DNA from: Enterobacter cloacae
GTDB lineage: Bacteria > Pseudomonadota > Gammaproteobacteria > Enterobacterales > Enterobacteriaceae
Direction: 5' to 3'
Assembly: GCA_014169315.1 (NCBI GenBank)
Contig: AP022133.1
Span: 4,092,001 to 4,156,000 of the forward strand
DNA: 64,000 bases
The stretch's first letter is position 1. Each line of letters opens with the position of its first letter. Below are positions 1 to 14,513 of the stretch, piece by piece. The position numbers and the translations under genes were made by a program. Under the pieces are notes generated by a model, which saw only the letters and a program-made list of their open reading frames with translations, was not told the origin of the DNA and did no database searches.

Positions 1-12
1 TACTGCTTCCGA

Positions 13-1500
<1,488 letters not shown>

Positions 1501-1542
1501 TCATATTTATTGAGAGTGAGGCAATTACCTGCCCACGTCAAA

Positions 1543-4500
1543 TCATTGCTGTGCATCTTTGCGCGGCTGGCGCAGCACTTCATTAATCTGCGGTTTATCC
1601 ACTGGCCCCGTAATGCGGTAGCGCAGAATAGACACTTTGCTCCACAGCGGCCCCAGCACCTTGCTGGCGGCGAACACTGCCGCCCCGATTATCGGGTTCA
1701 CCACAAAGGCCGTCGCAACACCCACGGTGGCGGAAATTTCCGGTGCCACCACAGCTTCCATATCCAGCTCGCGACGCACGAGATCCACCGACCCTTTCAT
1801 CGCGATATCCGCTTCCAGGCCATCCACCAGGGTGTCGTCTGTGTGCAGCACGCCGTCCTTGATCCACGCCGTACTGCGGATGGAGTCATAATAAAAGCCT
1901 TCGCTGAAGGTATCGCTAAAGTCAAAACGCAGCTTACGCAACAACGCATCAAAGCTCAGCAGACGCAGGATCTGTCCGGCATGACCGGTACTTACGTCAG
2001 CAATTTCGCCCTTACCGATGTGGGTTTTCAGGATACCGTTAAGCGAAGCTTCGTCAGGCTTCCACGGTGCCGCACGCCAGTGCAGGTCGTAATCCATATC
2101 GAATGACGAACCGCGAAGCGGGGTACTGACACCAAAGAAACCCGTCGCCGCATCCAGCTTGTTGCCTTTAATGTTACCTTTCAGTGAGGTACGCTGTTCG
2201 CCCGGAGTATTCACCCATTCGCCCTCGGCCGTCAGACGGCCAAAGCCGGTATCCACCAGCCCACCGGAGAGGCTCATGGTATTGCCCCGGACGGCAAAAT
2301 CCCCGTCGATACGGCCATACTTTTGCCCCCATAGCCAGCACTCGGCACAGCGCAATTGCACATCGGGCCAGCCGCTGAAATCCACGCGGGACGTGTTACT
2401 CAGAGGCGACGTATTTGCCAGTGGGTCTTTACCGTTCTCAGTAGCCGGGTTGTAGTAGAGATAGCGGATCGCCGCCTGCCACGGCGCGTTCTTACGCATC
2501 GCCAGCGTGGCGTTAATTTCCCTGCCTTGTGCCTCCACTTTCGAGCCGTTATCCGTCGGCCTGGAGACAATGCTCAGGTTATTCCACTGCTGCCCACCCA
2601 GCGTCAGTGAAGGGGTGCGTATAGTGATGGCCTGTGGGAACTGGGCGGAATCACCCACGTTTTGCCCAACCCCTTGCCGGAACAGTGCCAGCCATTGTGC
2701 GCCATCCATCGGTGGGAGATTCAGCTCAACACCCGTCTGTTCTGGCAATGGCGGTGTGCTTCGGCTGTCCGTCGTCCAGATGGCTCTGTCGAGCGTGAGT
2801 TTCCGGTTAAGTAGCCAGCGGCTGTTGAAGTGGTTTGCCCCCCCCGCGCTGCCGGTCAGTTCGAAGCTGTTCAGGTTGCCATCAACGTTAAGCTTCACCG
2901 GTAACGACTGTCCGGCTTTTTTATCCAGCGGTACAGGTAACTGGCTACTCAGGTTTTTCAGATCGCCCGTGATGTCGACTTTATAATGCGCACCAGCGTG
3001 ATAAGGCAGATCAATCGCCACTTTGCCATTCCAGGAGGCCGCACCATCAAGCGATTCACCTATCGCTTGTGGCAGTACATCCATACGCGACGGCTGCCAG
3101 TGAGCATCCATGTTGATGGCCACCTGATAGGCTTTTTCACCCTCAGTGGTCGAAAAATCAATATTGATCGGCTGGTTAAACCAGGTGGCTTTAAGCGGCT
3201 CACTTTTCAGGTTACCGTTCACAAAGCTGAACTGTCCGCTAAGGTTTTTCAGGGTACTTTCAAGCTGTTTGATATACAGGCTGTTGTTATTGAGACGGAC
3301 GTCGCCTTTCGCCGTGGTCATCTTGCCATCCAGCGGGATATCGAGATGTAAGCGAGCATTCACATCGCCATCAAGCTGCAGCTGTTGAAGCGTGGCACCC
3401 AGCGACTCTTTTAGCGGAGTCTCCTCAAAGTAAGGGCCAACCGCTTTACCCGGGCCGTTGATATCGGCATCAATGAGCAGTTTCTCTTTTGAGTAATCCG
3501 GGATATTTGCCGTCAGATTGCTGGCCGTCACGCCGCCCAGCGCAACGTTGTCCGACTTCATCCACAACCCGTCATTGAGAAAGTTGAGTTCAATATCGAG
3601 GTTTTTAAGCGCAGGCCAGTCCGGCTGGAAGGCAAAGGTCGCCTTGTGCAAAGGCACCAGCACCTGGAACTGACCTTCGTTATGTTTGTACGGGAACAGA
3701 TGCGGGTTGCCGCCGTAGACCAGCGTGGCGTTATCCGCCTGTCCCCCCTGGATCGCGCCACTCAGGTAATCCACCAGCGCTTTACCCATCAGGTTTTCCG
3801 GGAAGTAACGCCAGGCCTGTGAACCGTCGTTCGTACTGATCCCCGCCAGAATACCCAGCCACGGCTCTTCACCTGTTGGCTGAAGATAGCGGAAATCACC
3901 ACGCGCGTGTACGCCTTTGGCTTTCACATCAATATGGCGGCCATCCAGCTGAAAACCTTTATCATTATTCTGCCAGTTGAGAATAGCGCTACCTTTTTCA
4001 ATTTCCAGCGGGGCGCGGAAAACCGTTTCGTAAGGCATTTTGGCGTCATGCATATCGGCCGTCAGCCTGCCGTTCTCAACGCTCCCTTCCAGCTTGCCGC
4101 TAAAGTGCTCTGCTCCCGGCAGTAATTTCCACTGCTTCCAGGCCAGATCTTTCCACGTGGACTGAAAACGGGTTTTCTCCGTTGCCTGTAACGGGATATC
4201 CAGCGCCAGGGTGTCTATTTTCCCGCTCGGCTGTGTCGCCAGCCAGATAGCCCCCAGATCCGGAGAGAGCTTTGTTGCCATTGAGCGAAGCCCTTCTACC
4301 GCCGCCAGATCCAGGTTGCTGGCACGGATGCGCAGCTCATCGCTGCGTTTACTGTTCGCGCCGCCAACATCCTGTTCCGGCATCCAGGCCAGCGTCAGCG
4401 CACCGCGCGGCCAGGGCTTGCTGTCCATCGTGATACGCGTGTCCGGGATAGCGAACTGCCAGCCCCCTTTCTCCTGCGTGACGTGTGCGGTGAGGTTATC

Positions 4501-5343
4501 TACGGAAAGCTGATGCTGTTGGTTTTCACCTTTCCAGCTCGCCCCTCCCTGCTTTAGCCAGATATCACCACTGGCAAACGCCCCTTTCGTCAGGGTCATC
4601 CAGCCTTCAAGGCTAAAGCGAGCCGTTTCCAGCTGCATGTTTTGCTGTAACCAGTCTCCCAGCCACGGCTTTACATCTACGTCGTCGGCCTGCAGCCACA
4701 CCTTGCCGTTGTTCAGCAAACCGTTGTCGTCACGCAGATCCATACGCACCTGCATGACACCATGTTGACCATTCAGACTGGAGAGATTGAGCTGCCCTTC
4801 AGCACGGTGGCGATCTTTGCCGTTGAGCCAGGTCAGCTGTGGGATCGTCAGCTCAGCACGCTGGCCCGAAAGGGTAATAAAGCTCACTTCGCTGTCGCGC
4901 AGATCGAAATGATCGAACTGACGCAGGAAGAGATCGCTGATGTGGTTGGTTTCAAGGCCCTGATCGCTGTCGCCACTGCTCAGCGGCGTATTGGTCAGTA
5001 ACTGGAGTTGATAAAAGGTGAGATCGCGAAACTGCCAGCGCAGATGCAGCAAACTTTGCCAGACATCCAGCGCCAGGGTCACGCGTTTGATTTTCAGGTA
5101 GCCACCGTCTTTCAGGCTGGCATTGATATCCCGGACATCAAGCGTCGGGCCAAAGTTCTGCCAGTTCGCACTGACCTGGCTCACGTCCACCGGTATACCA
5201 GTGGACGATTCGATTTTCGCCAGCACCTGCGGACGCCAGCTGTTCAGATGCGGCAAAACGAGGCGCAGCCCGCTCACGAGCAACGCGACAATCACGACAA
5301 GCGTTGCCCCTGTAAGCAGTAAAATCCCCGGCAATCGCCTCAC
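1543..5343 (-). CDS. yhdP: AsmA-like envelope protein YhdP
   Basis: This very large protein (1266 residues, the E. coli length) has one N-terminal membrane segment at about residues 7-29. A long periplasmic region follows that is predicted to form a lipid-carrying beta groove of the AsmA/TamB family. In E. coli, YhdP works with TamB and YdbH in moving phospholipids to the outer membrane and affects cyclic enterobacterial common antigen; that role is known from the family, not visible here. It follows rng by 43 bases and precedes tldD, so the three are probably co-transcribed. Confidence 0.95.
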   Translation of the reverse strand: MRRLPGILLLTGATLVVIVALLVSGLRLVLPHLNSWRPQVLAKIESSTGIPVDVSQVSANWQNFGPTLDVRDINASLKDGGYLKIKRVTLALDVWQSLLHLRWQFRDLTFYQLQLLTNTPLSSGDSDQGLETNHISDLFLRQFDHFDLRDSEVSFITLSGQRAELTIPQLTWLNGKDRHRAEGQLNLSSLNGQHGVMQVRMDLRDDNGLLNNGKVWLQADDVDVKPWLGDWLQQNMQLETARFSLEGWMTLTKGAFASGDIWLKQGGASWKGENQQHQLSVDNLTAHVTQEKGGWQFAIPDTRITMDSKPWPRGALTLAWMPEQDVGGANSKRSDELRIRASNLDLAAVEGLRSMATKLSPDLGAIWLATQPSGKIDTLALDIPLQATEKTRFQSTWKDLAWKQWKLLPGAEHFSGKLEGSVENGRLTADMHDAKMPYETVFRAPLEIEKGSAILNWQNNDKGFQLDGRHIDVKAKGVHARGDFRYLQPTGEEPWLGILAGISTNDGSQAWRYFPENLMGKALVDYLSGAIQGGQADNATLVYGGNPHLFPYKHNEGQFQVLVPLHKATFAFQPDWPALKNLDIELNFLNDGLWMKSDNVALGGVTASNLTANIPDYSKEKLLIDADINGPGKAVGPYFEETPLKESLGATLQQLQLDGDVNARLHLDIPLDGKMTTAKGDVRLNNNSLYIKQLESTLKNLSGQFSFVNGNLKSEPLKATWFNQPINIDFSTTEGEKAYQVAINMDAHWQPSRMDVLPQAIGESLDGAASWNGKVAIDLPYHAGAHYKVDITGDLKNLSSQLPVPLDKKAGQSLPVKLNVDGNLNSFELTGSAGGANHFNSRWLLNRKLTLDRAIWTTDSRSTPPLPEQTGVELNLPPMDGAQWLALFRQGVGQNVGDSAQFPQAITIRTPSLTLGGQQWNNLSIVSRPTDNGSKVEAQGREINATLAMRKNAPWQAAIRYLYYNPATENGKDPLANTSPLSNTSRVDFSGWPDVQLRCAECWLWGQKYGRIDGDFAVRGNTMSLSGGLVDTGFGRLTAEGEWVNTPGEQRTSLKGNIKGNKLDAATGFFGVSTPLRGSSFDMDYDLHWRAAPWKPDEASLNGILKTHIGKGEIADVSTGHAGQILRLLSFDALLRKLRFDFSDTFSEGFYYDSIRSTAWIKDGVLHTDDTLVDGLEADIAMKGSVDLVRRELDMEAVVAPEISATVGVATAFVVNPIIGAAVFAASKVLGPLWSKVSILRYRITGPVDKPQINEVLRQPRKDAQQ

Positions 5344-5386
5344 GCATCTCTCCTTGTCAGCCTTTGATCTCGCAGCGCACTGCGTT

Positions 5387-6856
5387 TTACATCATCACCA
5401 CGTCAAACTGTTCCTGGTTATAGAGTGGCTCGATTTGCACTTTTACCTGCTTGCCGACAAAGATTTCCACTTCCGCCAGCGCGTGTGACTCTTCGCCTTT
5501 CAGCGCCTCGGCCACCGCAGGGGAAGCATAGACCAGAAAACGGTCTGAGTCGTAGGCGTGATGAACGCGGACGATTTCACGCATGATTTCGTAACAAACG
5601 GTCTCCACCGTCTTTACCGTGCCACGGCCGTGACAGGTCGGGCATTCATTACACAGCACATGCTCCACACTTTCGCGGGTGCGCTTACGCGTCATTTCCA
5701 CCAGACCCAGCTGCGAGAAGCCATTGATACTGGTTTTTACGCGATCTTTACTCAGCGCTTGCTCCAGCGAATGCAGCACACGGCGACGGTGGTCTTCATT
5801 ATTCATATCGATAAAGTCGATGATGATAATGCCGCCCAGATTACGCAAACGAAGCTGGCGCGCAATGGCCTGCGTCGCTTCAATATTGGTATTGAAAATG
5901 GTGTCATCCAGGTTGCGATGGCCAACAAATGCCCCGGTGTTGATATCCACGGTGGTCATCGCCTCGGTCTGATCGATAATCAGATAACCGCCAGACTTCA
6001 GCTCAACCTTGCGCTCCAGCGCACGCTGGATCTCATTTTCGACATCATAGAGATCGAAAATCGGCTGACGGCCAGAGTAATGCTCCAGCAGGCCTGGCAT
6101 TTCCGGAATGTACTCTGCGGTGAATTCCAGCAGCGCTTCATACGTCAGGCGGGAGTCCACGCGAATTCTGTCGAGCTGTGCATCGGCAAAATCACGCAGG
6201 ACGCGCTGAGCAAGCGCCAGCTCACCGTACAGCTGATAGCGGGTCTGGTTGCGTTTTTTACGCTCCATCACTTTCGTCCAGACGCGCTTCAGATAGGCGG
6301 CATCGGACGCCAGGTCTTCTTCGCTGATCCCTTCCGCTGCAGTGCGGATGATGAACCCGCCCTGTTCATCGCAGTAAGCGCTGACCACTTTCTTCAGGCG
6401 CTCGCGCTCGCTTTCACTCTCAATACGCTGGGAAACACCCACGTGCGATGCGCCAGGCATAAAGACCAGATAACGGGAAGGTAACGTGATGTCAGTAGTC
6501 AGACGGGCACCTTTGGTACCGAGGGGATCTTTCACCACCTGCACCATCAGATCCTGGCCCTGACGTACCAGCTCGGAGATGTCGCGCACGGCGAACTGCT
6601 TTTGCTCTTCGCCAGCCACGCACTCGGTGTGCGGCATGATGTCGGAGGCATGTAAAAATGCCGCCTTATCCAGTCCAATATCTACAAAAGCCGCCTGCAT
6701 CCCCGGCAGTACACGACTGACACGACCTTTGTAGATATTGCCTACTATTCCGCGCCGCGCTTCACGCTCAATATGAATTTCCTGAAGAATGCCACCATCA
6801 ATGTAGGCCACACGGGTTTCCGATGGCGTTACGTTTACCAACAATTCAGCCGTCAT
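5387..6856 (-). CDS. rng: Ribonuclease G
   Basis: RNase G is a cytosolic endoribonuclease of the RNase E family that matures the 5' end of 16S rRNA and turns over some mRNAs. The start is placed at MTAELLVN, giving 489 residues as in E. coli; an upstream in-frame ATG would add six. An S1-like RNA-binding domain occupies about residues 35-125. The catalytic aspartates D304 (TTVDINTG) and D347 (IIIDFIDM) and the zinc-link cysteines near [11 protein letters not shown] are intact. Its first 11 bases overlap the end of maf, which suggests translational coupling. Confidence 0.97.
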   Translation of the reverse strand: MTAELLVNVTPSETRVAYIDGGILQEIHIEREARRGIVGNIYKGRVSRVLPGMQAAFVDIGLDKAAFLHASDIMPHTECVAGEEQKQFAVRDISELVRQGQDLMVQVVKDPLGTKGARLTTDITLPSRYLVFMPGASHVGVSQRIESESERERLKKVVSAYCDEQGGFIIRTAAEGISEEDLASDAAYLKRVWTKVMERKKRNQTRYQLYGELALAQRVLRDFADAQLDRIRVDSRLTYEALLEFTAEYIPEMPGLLEHYSGRQPIFDLYDVENEIQRALERKVELKSGGYLIIDQTEAMTTVDINTGAFVGHRNLDDTIFNTNIEATQAIARQLRLRNLGGIIIIDFIDMNNEDHRRRVLHSLEQALSKDRVKTSINGFSQLGLVEMTRKRTRESVEHVLCNECPTCHGRGTVKTVETVCYEIMREIVRVHHAYDSDRFLVYASPAVAEALKGEESHALAEVEIFVGKQVKVQIEPLYNQEQFDVVMM

Positions 6857-7439
6857 AATCATCCCTTCCCTCACGCAGTGAGTTAAAATTGCTCAGCAAC
6901 TCATACGTTTCCACCAGCGGTAAGCCGACTACGGCGTGATAGCTGCCATTAATCTTCCTGACAAAACAGCCACCCAGCCCTTGAATACCGTATGCACCTG
7001 CTTTATCCATAGGTTCACCGCTGGCAATATAAGCGGCGATCTCGTCGTCGGTAAGCACTCTGAACGTGACGTCCGTCACCACCAGGCAATCCAGCACGTT
7101 CTGGCTGTCCGCCAGCGCCACGGCCGTCATCACCTGATGCGTTTGCCCGGACATTTTGCGTAGCATGCGCGCCGCATGCTCTGCATCGTGCGGTTTCTCA
7201 AGCACCTCACCGTTAAGGATAACGATGGTATCTGCCCCCAGGACCGGTAAGTCACGCGGTGTTTGTGCTACACCGGCCTGCGCTTTCTCTCGTGCCAGAC
7301 GAGAAACGTACTGCTGAGCACTTTCGCCCTCAGCACGTTTTTCTTCGATGCCAGTCACGATGCGCTCAAAGGAAACCCCCAGTTGAGTGAGCAGTTCCTG
7401 GCGGCGCGGAGAACCAGAGGCAAGATATATAGACGTCAT
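6846..7439 (-). CDS. yhdE: Maf-family nucleotide pyrophosphatase YhdE
   Basis: This is a Maf/HAM1-type nucleoside triphosphate pyrophosphatase that hydrolyses dTTP, UTP and modified pyrimidine triphosphates to monophosphates. The 197-residue length matches E. coli YhdE. The N-terminal [10 protein letters not shown] phosphate-binding motif and the downstream ADTIV motif are present. It sits between mreD (9-base gap) and rng (11-base overlap) in the mre-rng cluster. The housecleaning role is taken from the family. Confidence 0.95.
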   Translation of the reverse strand: MTSIYLASGSPRRQELLTQLGVSFERIVTGIEEKRAEGESAQQYVSRLAREKAQAGVAQTPRDLPVLGADTIVILNGEVLEKPHDAEHAARMLRKMSGQTHQVMTAVALADSQNVLDCLVVTDVTFRVLTDDEIAAYIASGEPMDKAGAYGIQGLGGCFVRKINGSYHAVVGLPLVETYELLSNFNSLREGRDDYDG

Positions 7440-7448
7440 AGCAACCTT

Positions 7449-8953
<1,505 letters not shown>

Positions 8954-8980
8954 AGGCTATGCGTATTCTCGCGTCAGAGA

Positions 8981-9007
8981 GAAAGGGTAGCGATGCGCTA
9001 CCCTTTC
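8981..9007 (-). terminator. Attenuator hairpin between mreB and mreC
   Basis: A perfect 12-base-pair inverted repeat (GAAAGGGTAGCG / CGCTACCCTTTC, three-base loop) lies just after the mreB stop on the minus strand, followed by TCTCT rather than a full U-run. It probably acts as a partial terminator or mRNA stabiliser that lets mreB be made in excess over mreCD. The function is inferred. Confidence 0.55.
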
Positions 9008-9014
9008 ACAATGA

Positions 9015-10184
<1,170 letters not shown>

Positions 10185-10337
10185 TTACAAATTAATCCCC
10201 TGAGTCCCTCAGGGCTGAGTAAACAGTGCGTCCCTCACTTTCATTTGTAACTCTTTAAGGTCGTTCACTGGCTTTTTGCTCGTCATACTCAAAGCTACAG
10301 GCGCGATATTCTACGTGAAAACAAATTAAACGGCAGG

Positions 10338-12278
10338 TCAAACAGAGTATCTTTGCAAATATTTTTTCACATTGGTGTCAAGCGGCTGAGAGGTAGCAAA
10401 AAAATCCCCCTGACCTCCCGTCACACCGCGCTCTGTCAACATCTGCCATTCGCTTCTCGAACGCACACCCGTGGCAAATACCTGCGTTTGCGTTCCTTTG
10501 CACGCTTCCACCAGGCTCTGCACCAGCAGCTGGTTTTCTGTACGCTTTTCGATATTCCTTACCAGCCCTGGATGCAGTTTCAATAATTCAACATCCAGCT
10601 CCTTGATCCAGTTGGTGCTGACCAGCGTCAGACCCGCCTGCGTGACTGCCACACGCGCACCGAGTGCATTGATCAAACGTACCACCGGGCGTAACCGGCT
10701 GATGTGTTGACCTACATCTGCCTCTGCAAGTTCAAAAATAATGTGTTTGCGTTGCGATTTTTCGCATTGCATTAATGTATCGCGCAACCAGCGTTGAAAA
10801 CGCGGGCGAATTAACGACTCCACGGTAACCTGTAGCGCAAGGGTCTCTTCAGGCCAGAATGACAAAAACGGAATCAGCCGGGTAATTTGCTGGCGGTCAT
10901 ATTCTTCGGAAAGACCAAATTGCAGCACTATGGGCAGGTATTCCGCAGAGATAACCTCTTCCGTACCGTCAAATATACGACACAGTAATTCGCGGTGATG
11001 GACATTGCCGTTTTTCATGACCGCCGGTTTTTGGTAGATACGTGGCCCACCGCGACTCAGCATTTGCTCAATCAGCGTTCGCCAGCGCACATTACCGCGC
11101 CCTTTTTCCGGTAGCGAGTCGTCATAAACCGCCCAGCCATTCGCCCCCTGCAACACGGCGTTGCGGGTTGCCGCTTCTGCATGTTCCATCACCTGTTCTG
11201 TCGACTGCCCCCCGCGCCAGGCACAAATCCCTATATGCACCATGTCGTCTCTGTCGAGCATTTTGCTCTGTGGCAGCGCATCCACGGCCTTCAGCAGTTG
11301 GCTGGCAATGCTTTCCGACTCCTTCAGCGTTCGGTGAGGTAACAGTACGGCAAAGTCGCTGCGGTGATAACGAGCCAGCAGCGACCCAGGGTAGCGCATA
11401 ATAAAAGTGGAGAGCAGGTTGATAAGCGTAAAGAGATTTTCTTCCGCCACATTCCTTCCCCAGGTATCGCGAAGCAGATCGAAATCGGGCAGACGGATCA
11501 TCATGACCACCCCGTGTGTCCCCACTTTTTCCGGATCGTCCAGCAATGTAGCCAGCTGGTTATCAAAGAACAGGCGGTTGTTCAGACCCGTTTTATTATC
11601 CTGCGCAGCATAGGATCGGATCAGCGTATCCATCCGGCTACGCTGATCGCTGGCAAACTGGATTTCGGAAAGCAGTACATCCAGCGCACTGCTGGTGTGT
11701 GACGGCCATTCATAGACCGAGCCGCGCACCTGCGGGCCGCGTTCACCGTTCAGTATCCGCACTGAACGGGTCTCCAGTAACTCCTGGCCGGAGAGCTGAC
11801 GACGCAGCCAGCGAACCGCGAGGAAAATCAGCAGCACAATAAAGGCCACAGAGAGCGTCAGCGGTGCGGTGGTCATTAATGAATGGAAGTAATTAGCCAT
11901 CGGGTCCAGATAGACCATACGGATAGCCATGCCAGGATGTTTAAGCGAATGTACCGTTACTTCCCGATACTGACTTACGGTACCGGCTGGACGATAGCTT
12001 CCCTGTCGGGCATGGCTGAAAACCGTCAGCTTTCCCTGTGTGATGTCGACCTGGACAATATCAACAGGCACCATCAACTCATCCAACTCAAGCGACAGCG
12101 CCGGGAATGAGGTAGTGATCAGGCGAGTATCAATAACCGATGCAACCGACTGAACCCGATCAACCAGCTTGTCCTGAATTGCGTTATAAAAGCTCAGGGA
12201 GCAGCCAATCAGGGTGACAAAAATGGTAAGCCCCGTTAGCAGCGTGATAAAAGCTGAGAATTTCGTCGTTAATCGCAT
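10338..12278 (-). CDS. csrD: CsrB/CsrC RNA decay regulator CsrD
   Basis: CsrD targets the sRNAs CsrB and CsrC for RNase E decay and so controls CsrA activity. The protein has 646 residues, as in E. coli. It has membrane segments at about 8-30 and 136-157, a HAMP-like linker, a degenerate GGDEF domain (HRSDF at 305-309) and a degenerate EAL domain (ELL at 430-432). The altered motifs agree with the known lack of cyclic-di-GMP synthesis and hydrolysis. It is divergent from acuI and lies upstream of mreB in the same direction. Confidence 0.95.
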   Translation of the reverse strand: MRLTTKFSAFITLLTGLTIFVTLIGCSLSFYNAIQDKLVDRVQSVASVIDTRLITTSFPALSLELDELMVPVDIVQVDITQGKLTVFSHARQGSYRPAGTVSQYREVTVHSLKHPGMAIRMVYLDPMANYFHSLMTTAPLTLSVAFIVLLIFLAVRWLRRQLSGQELLETRSVRILNGERGPQVRGSVYEWPSHTSSALDVLLSEIQFASDQRSRMDTLIRSYAAQDNKTGLNNRLFFDNQLATLLDDPEKVGTHGVVMMIRLPDFDLLRDTWGRNVAEENLFTLINLLSTFIMRYPGSLLARYHRSDFAVLLPHRTLKESESIASQLLKAVDALPQSKMLDRDDMVHIGICAWRGGQSTEQVMEHAEAATRNAVLQGANGWAVYDDSLPEKGRGNVRWRTLIEQMLSRGGPRIYQKPAVMKNGNVHHRELLCRIFDGTEEVISAEYLPIVLQFGLSEEYDRQQITRLIPFLSFWPEETLALQVTVESLIRPRFQRWLRDTLMQCEKSQRKHIIFELAEADVGQHISRLRPVVRLINALGARVAVTQAGLTLVSTNWIKELDVELLKLHPGLVRNIEKRTENQLLVQSLVEACKGTQTQVFATGVRSRSEWQMLTERGVTGGQGDFFATSQPLDTNVKKYLQRYSV

Positions 12279-12459
12279 CCTTGAGATTACTCCGTGGGTT
12301 GATGTGGTAGCGAGTAAGTACTAACTTGCATTTCAGATGCGACATACTATCAAACCAAATGTATCTGGCAATTTATTGCGTTACATCGGCATTGCATTTC
12401 AATGAGCGAGTATAGTCTCAGAAATTATTTTCCTGTCACCATAGTAACGAGGATCCTGT

Positions 12460-13434
12460 ATGCAGGCTTTGATCTTAGAACAACAGGACGGCAAAACCCT
12501 TGCCTCGGTGCAAACCGTTGAGGAGAGCCGCCTGCCGGAAGGTGAAGTAACCGTCGACATCGACTGGTCCAGTCTGAACTATAAAGATGCCCTGGCCATC
12601 ACAGGCAAAGGTAAAATCATCCGCAATTTCCCGATGGTGCCAGGCATCGATTTTGCGGGCCGCGTGCATACAAGCGAAGATCCCCGCTTCCATGCAGGGC
12701 AACAGGTGCTGCTCACCGGTTGGGGCGTAGGCGAGAATCACTGGGGTGGTCTGGCAACGCAGGCGTGTGTTAAGGGCGACTGGCTGGTGCCGATGCCGAA
12801 AGGTCTGGATGGCCGCAAAGCGATGATCATCGGCACTGCAGGCTTTACCGCCATGTTGTGCGTGATGGCGCTGGAAGATGCCGGTATCCGTCCTGAGTCC
12901 GGTGAGATTGTGGTGACCGGTGCCAGCGGGGGTGTCGGCAGCACTGCGGTAGCGCTGCTGCATAAACTTGGGTATCAGGTTGCTGCGGTATCTGGCCGCG
13001 AAAGCACGCATGACTATCTGCGTCAGCTCGGCGCAAGCCGCATCCTCGGCCGCGAAGAGTTTGCCGAAACCCGTCCGCTGGAGAAACAGATCTGGGCAGG
13101 TGCGGTAGATACCGTTGGCGATAAAGTCCTTGCGAAGGTGCTGGCGCAGATGAACTATGGCGGTTGCGTAGCAGCCTGCGGTCTGGCGGGAGGATTTGCC
13201 CTGCCAACGACAGTGATGCCATTTATTCTGCGTAATGTGCGTCTGCAGGGGGTGGACTCCGTCATGACGCCAGCGGTGCGCCGTGCAGAGGCCTGGGAGC
13301 GTCTGGTGCATGACCTGCCGGAATCGTTCTATGCCCAAAGTGCAACCGAAATCACCCTCAGCCAGGCTCCTGAGTATGCCAGTAAGATTATGGACAACCA
13401 GTTCCACGGTCGCGCGCTGGTGAAAATTGTCTAA
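12460..13434 (+). CDS. acuI: Acrylyl-CoA reductase AcuI (YhdH)
   Basis: This is a zinc-free medium-chain dehydrogenase/reductase that reduces acryloyl-CoA to propionyl-CoA with NADPH, a detoxifying step. The 324 residues begin with the quinone-reductase-like GroES fold (SLNYKDALAITGKG) and contain the NADPH-binding Rossmann motif GASGGVGSTAVALL at about residues 152-165. It is divergent from csrD across about 180 bases. No zinc-binding cysteine cluster is seen. The substrate is taken from the E. coli and Rhodobacter homologues. Confidence 0.93.
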   Translation: MQALILEQQDGKTLASVQTVEESRLPEGEVTVDIDWSSLNYKDALAITGKGKIIRNFPMVPGIDFAGRVHTSEDPRFHAGQQVLLTGWGVGENHWGGLATQACVKGDWLVPMPKGLDGRKAMIIGTAGFTAMLCVMALEDAGIRPESGEIVVTGASGGVGSTAVALLHKLGYQVAAVSGRESTHDYLRQLGASRILGREEFAETRPLEKQIWAGAVDTVGDKVLAKVLAQMNYGGCVAACGLAGGFALPTTVMPFILRNVRLQGVDSVMTPAVRRAEAWERLVHDLPESFYAQSATEITLSQAPEYASKIMDNQFHGRALVKIV

Positions 13435-13511
13435 TCTTCAAATTTTCGTGACATATTCGCGATAAGCCCTCTCCTCCGTCATGCTTAGAAAAACGCATGA
13501 CGGAGGATGCC

Positions 13512-14513
13512 ATGAAAAACCGAAAACTGACGGAAGCCGACGTAACGGCGGAATCTGTCTTTATGTTACAGCGCCGCCAGATCCTGAAAATGCTTGGCAT
13601 TAGCGCCACCGCCCTGACGCTTACCCCTGCAGCGCATGCCGACCTTCTCGACTGGTTTAAAGGCAACGATCGTCCGAAAGCCCCTTCCGGCGCGCCGCTC
13701 ACCTTTACGAAACCCGCCCAGTGGCAAAACACACTCACGCTGACGCCGGAAGACAAAGTCACCGGCTATAACAACTTCTACGAATTTGGCCTTGATAAGG
13801 CCGATCCTGCCGCCAACGCGGGGGGAATGAAAACCGATCCGTGGACGCTGAAAATTGATGGCGAAGTGGCAAAACCGCTGACGCTGGATCATCACGATCT
13901 CACCACCCGTTTTCCACTGGAAGAGCGTATTTACCGCATGCGCTGCGTGGAGGCATGGTCAATGGTCGTGCCCTGGGTAGGTTTCCCGCTGCATAAACTG
14001 CTGGCGCTGGTTGAACCCACCAGCAACGCGAAATATGTTTCCTTCCAGACGCGCTATGCCCCGGACGAGATGCCGGGACAAAAGGACAGGTTTATCGGGG
14101 GCGGGCTTGAGTATCCTTACGTAGAGGGATTACGTCTCGACGAAGCAATGCATCCCCTTACGCTGCTAACCGTGGGTGTTTACGGTAAAGCGCTCCCGCC
14201 GCAAAACGGCGCACCCATCCGCTTAACCGTGCCGTGGAAATATGGCTTTAAAGGGATCAAATCCATCGTCAGCATTAAGCTGACCCGCGAACGTCCACCG
14301 ACCACCTGGAACCTGGCCGCGCCAGACGAATACGGCTTTTTCGCCAACGTCAACCCGCATGTGGATCACCCACGCTGGTCGCAGGCCACCGAGCGTTTTA
14401 TCGGCTCGGGCGGCGCGCTGGATGTGACGCGTCAGCCCACGCTGCTGTTTAACGGCTATGCGGATGAAGTGGCCTCCCTCTATCGTGGACTGAATTTACG
14501 GGAGAACTTCTAA
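13512..14513 (+). CDS. msrP: Periplasmic methionine sulfoxide reductase, molybdopterin subunit MsrP
   Basis: MsrP repairs oxidised methionine in periplasmic proteins using a molybdenum cofactor and electrons from MsrQ. The start ATG at 13512 follows GGAGG closely and gives 333 residues. A twin-arginine signal is present ([10 protein letters not shown]21-R22) with a likely AHA cleavage site at residue 43. C145 in YRMRCVEAW is the expected molybdenum ligand. It is followed directly by msrQ. In E. coli K-12 this pair lies at another locus (yedYZ). Confidence 0.95.
   Translation: MKNRKLTEADVTAESVFMLQRRQILKMLGISATALTLTPAAHADLLDWFKGNDRPKAPSGAPLTFTKPAQWQNTLTLTPEDKVTGYNNFYEFGLDKADPAANAGGMKTDPWTLKIDGEVAKPLTLDHHDLTTRFPLEERIYRMRCVEAWSMVVPWVGFPLHKLLALVEPTSNAKYVSFQTRYAPDEMPGQKDRFIGGGLEYPYVEGLRLDEAMHPLTLLTVGVYGKALPPQNGAPIRLTVPWKYGFKGIKSIVSIKLTRERPPTTWNLAAPDEYGFFANVNPHVDHPRWSQATERFIGSGGALDVTRQPTLLFNGYADEVASLYRGLNLRENF

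Noticed and set aside
5558..6484. A 308-codon plus-strand frame inside rng
   Set aside because: It is antisense to the conserved RNase G gene, with His/Gln-rich composition and no independent start signal.
10198..10214. Small inverted repeat CCCTGAG/CTCAGGG upstream of mreB
   Set aside because: The stem is only seven pairs and no flanking signal supports a function; chance is likely.
12475..13407. A 310-codon open frame on the strand opposite acuI
   Set aside because: It is fully covered by acuI, has no ribosome site and its translation looks like no known protein; it arises from the GC-rich codon use of acuI.
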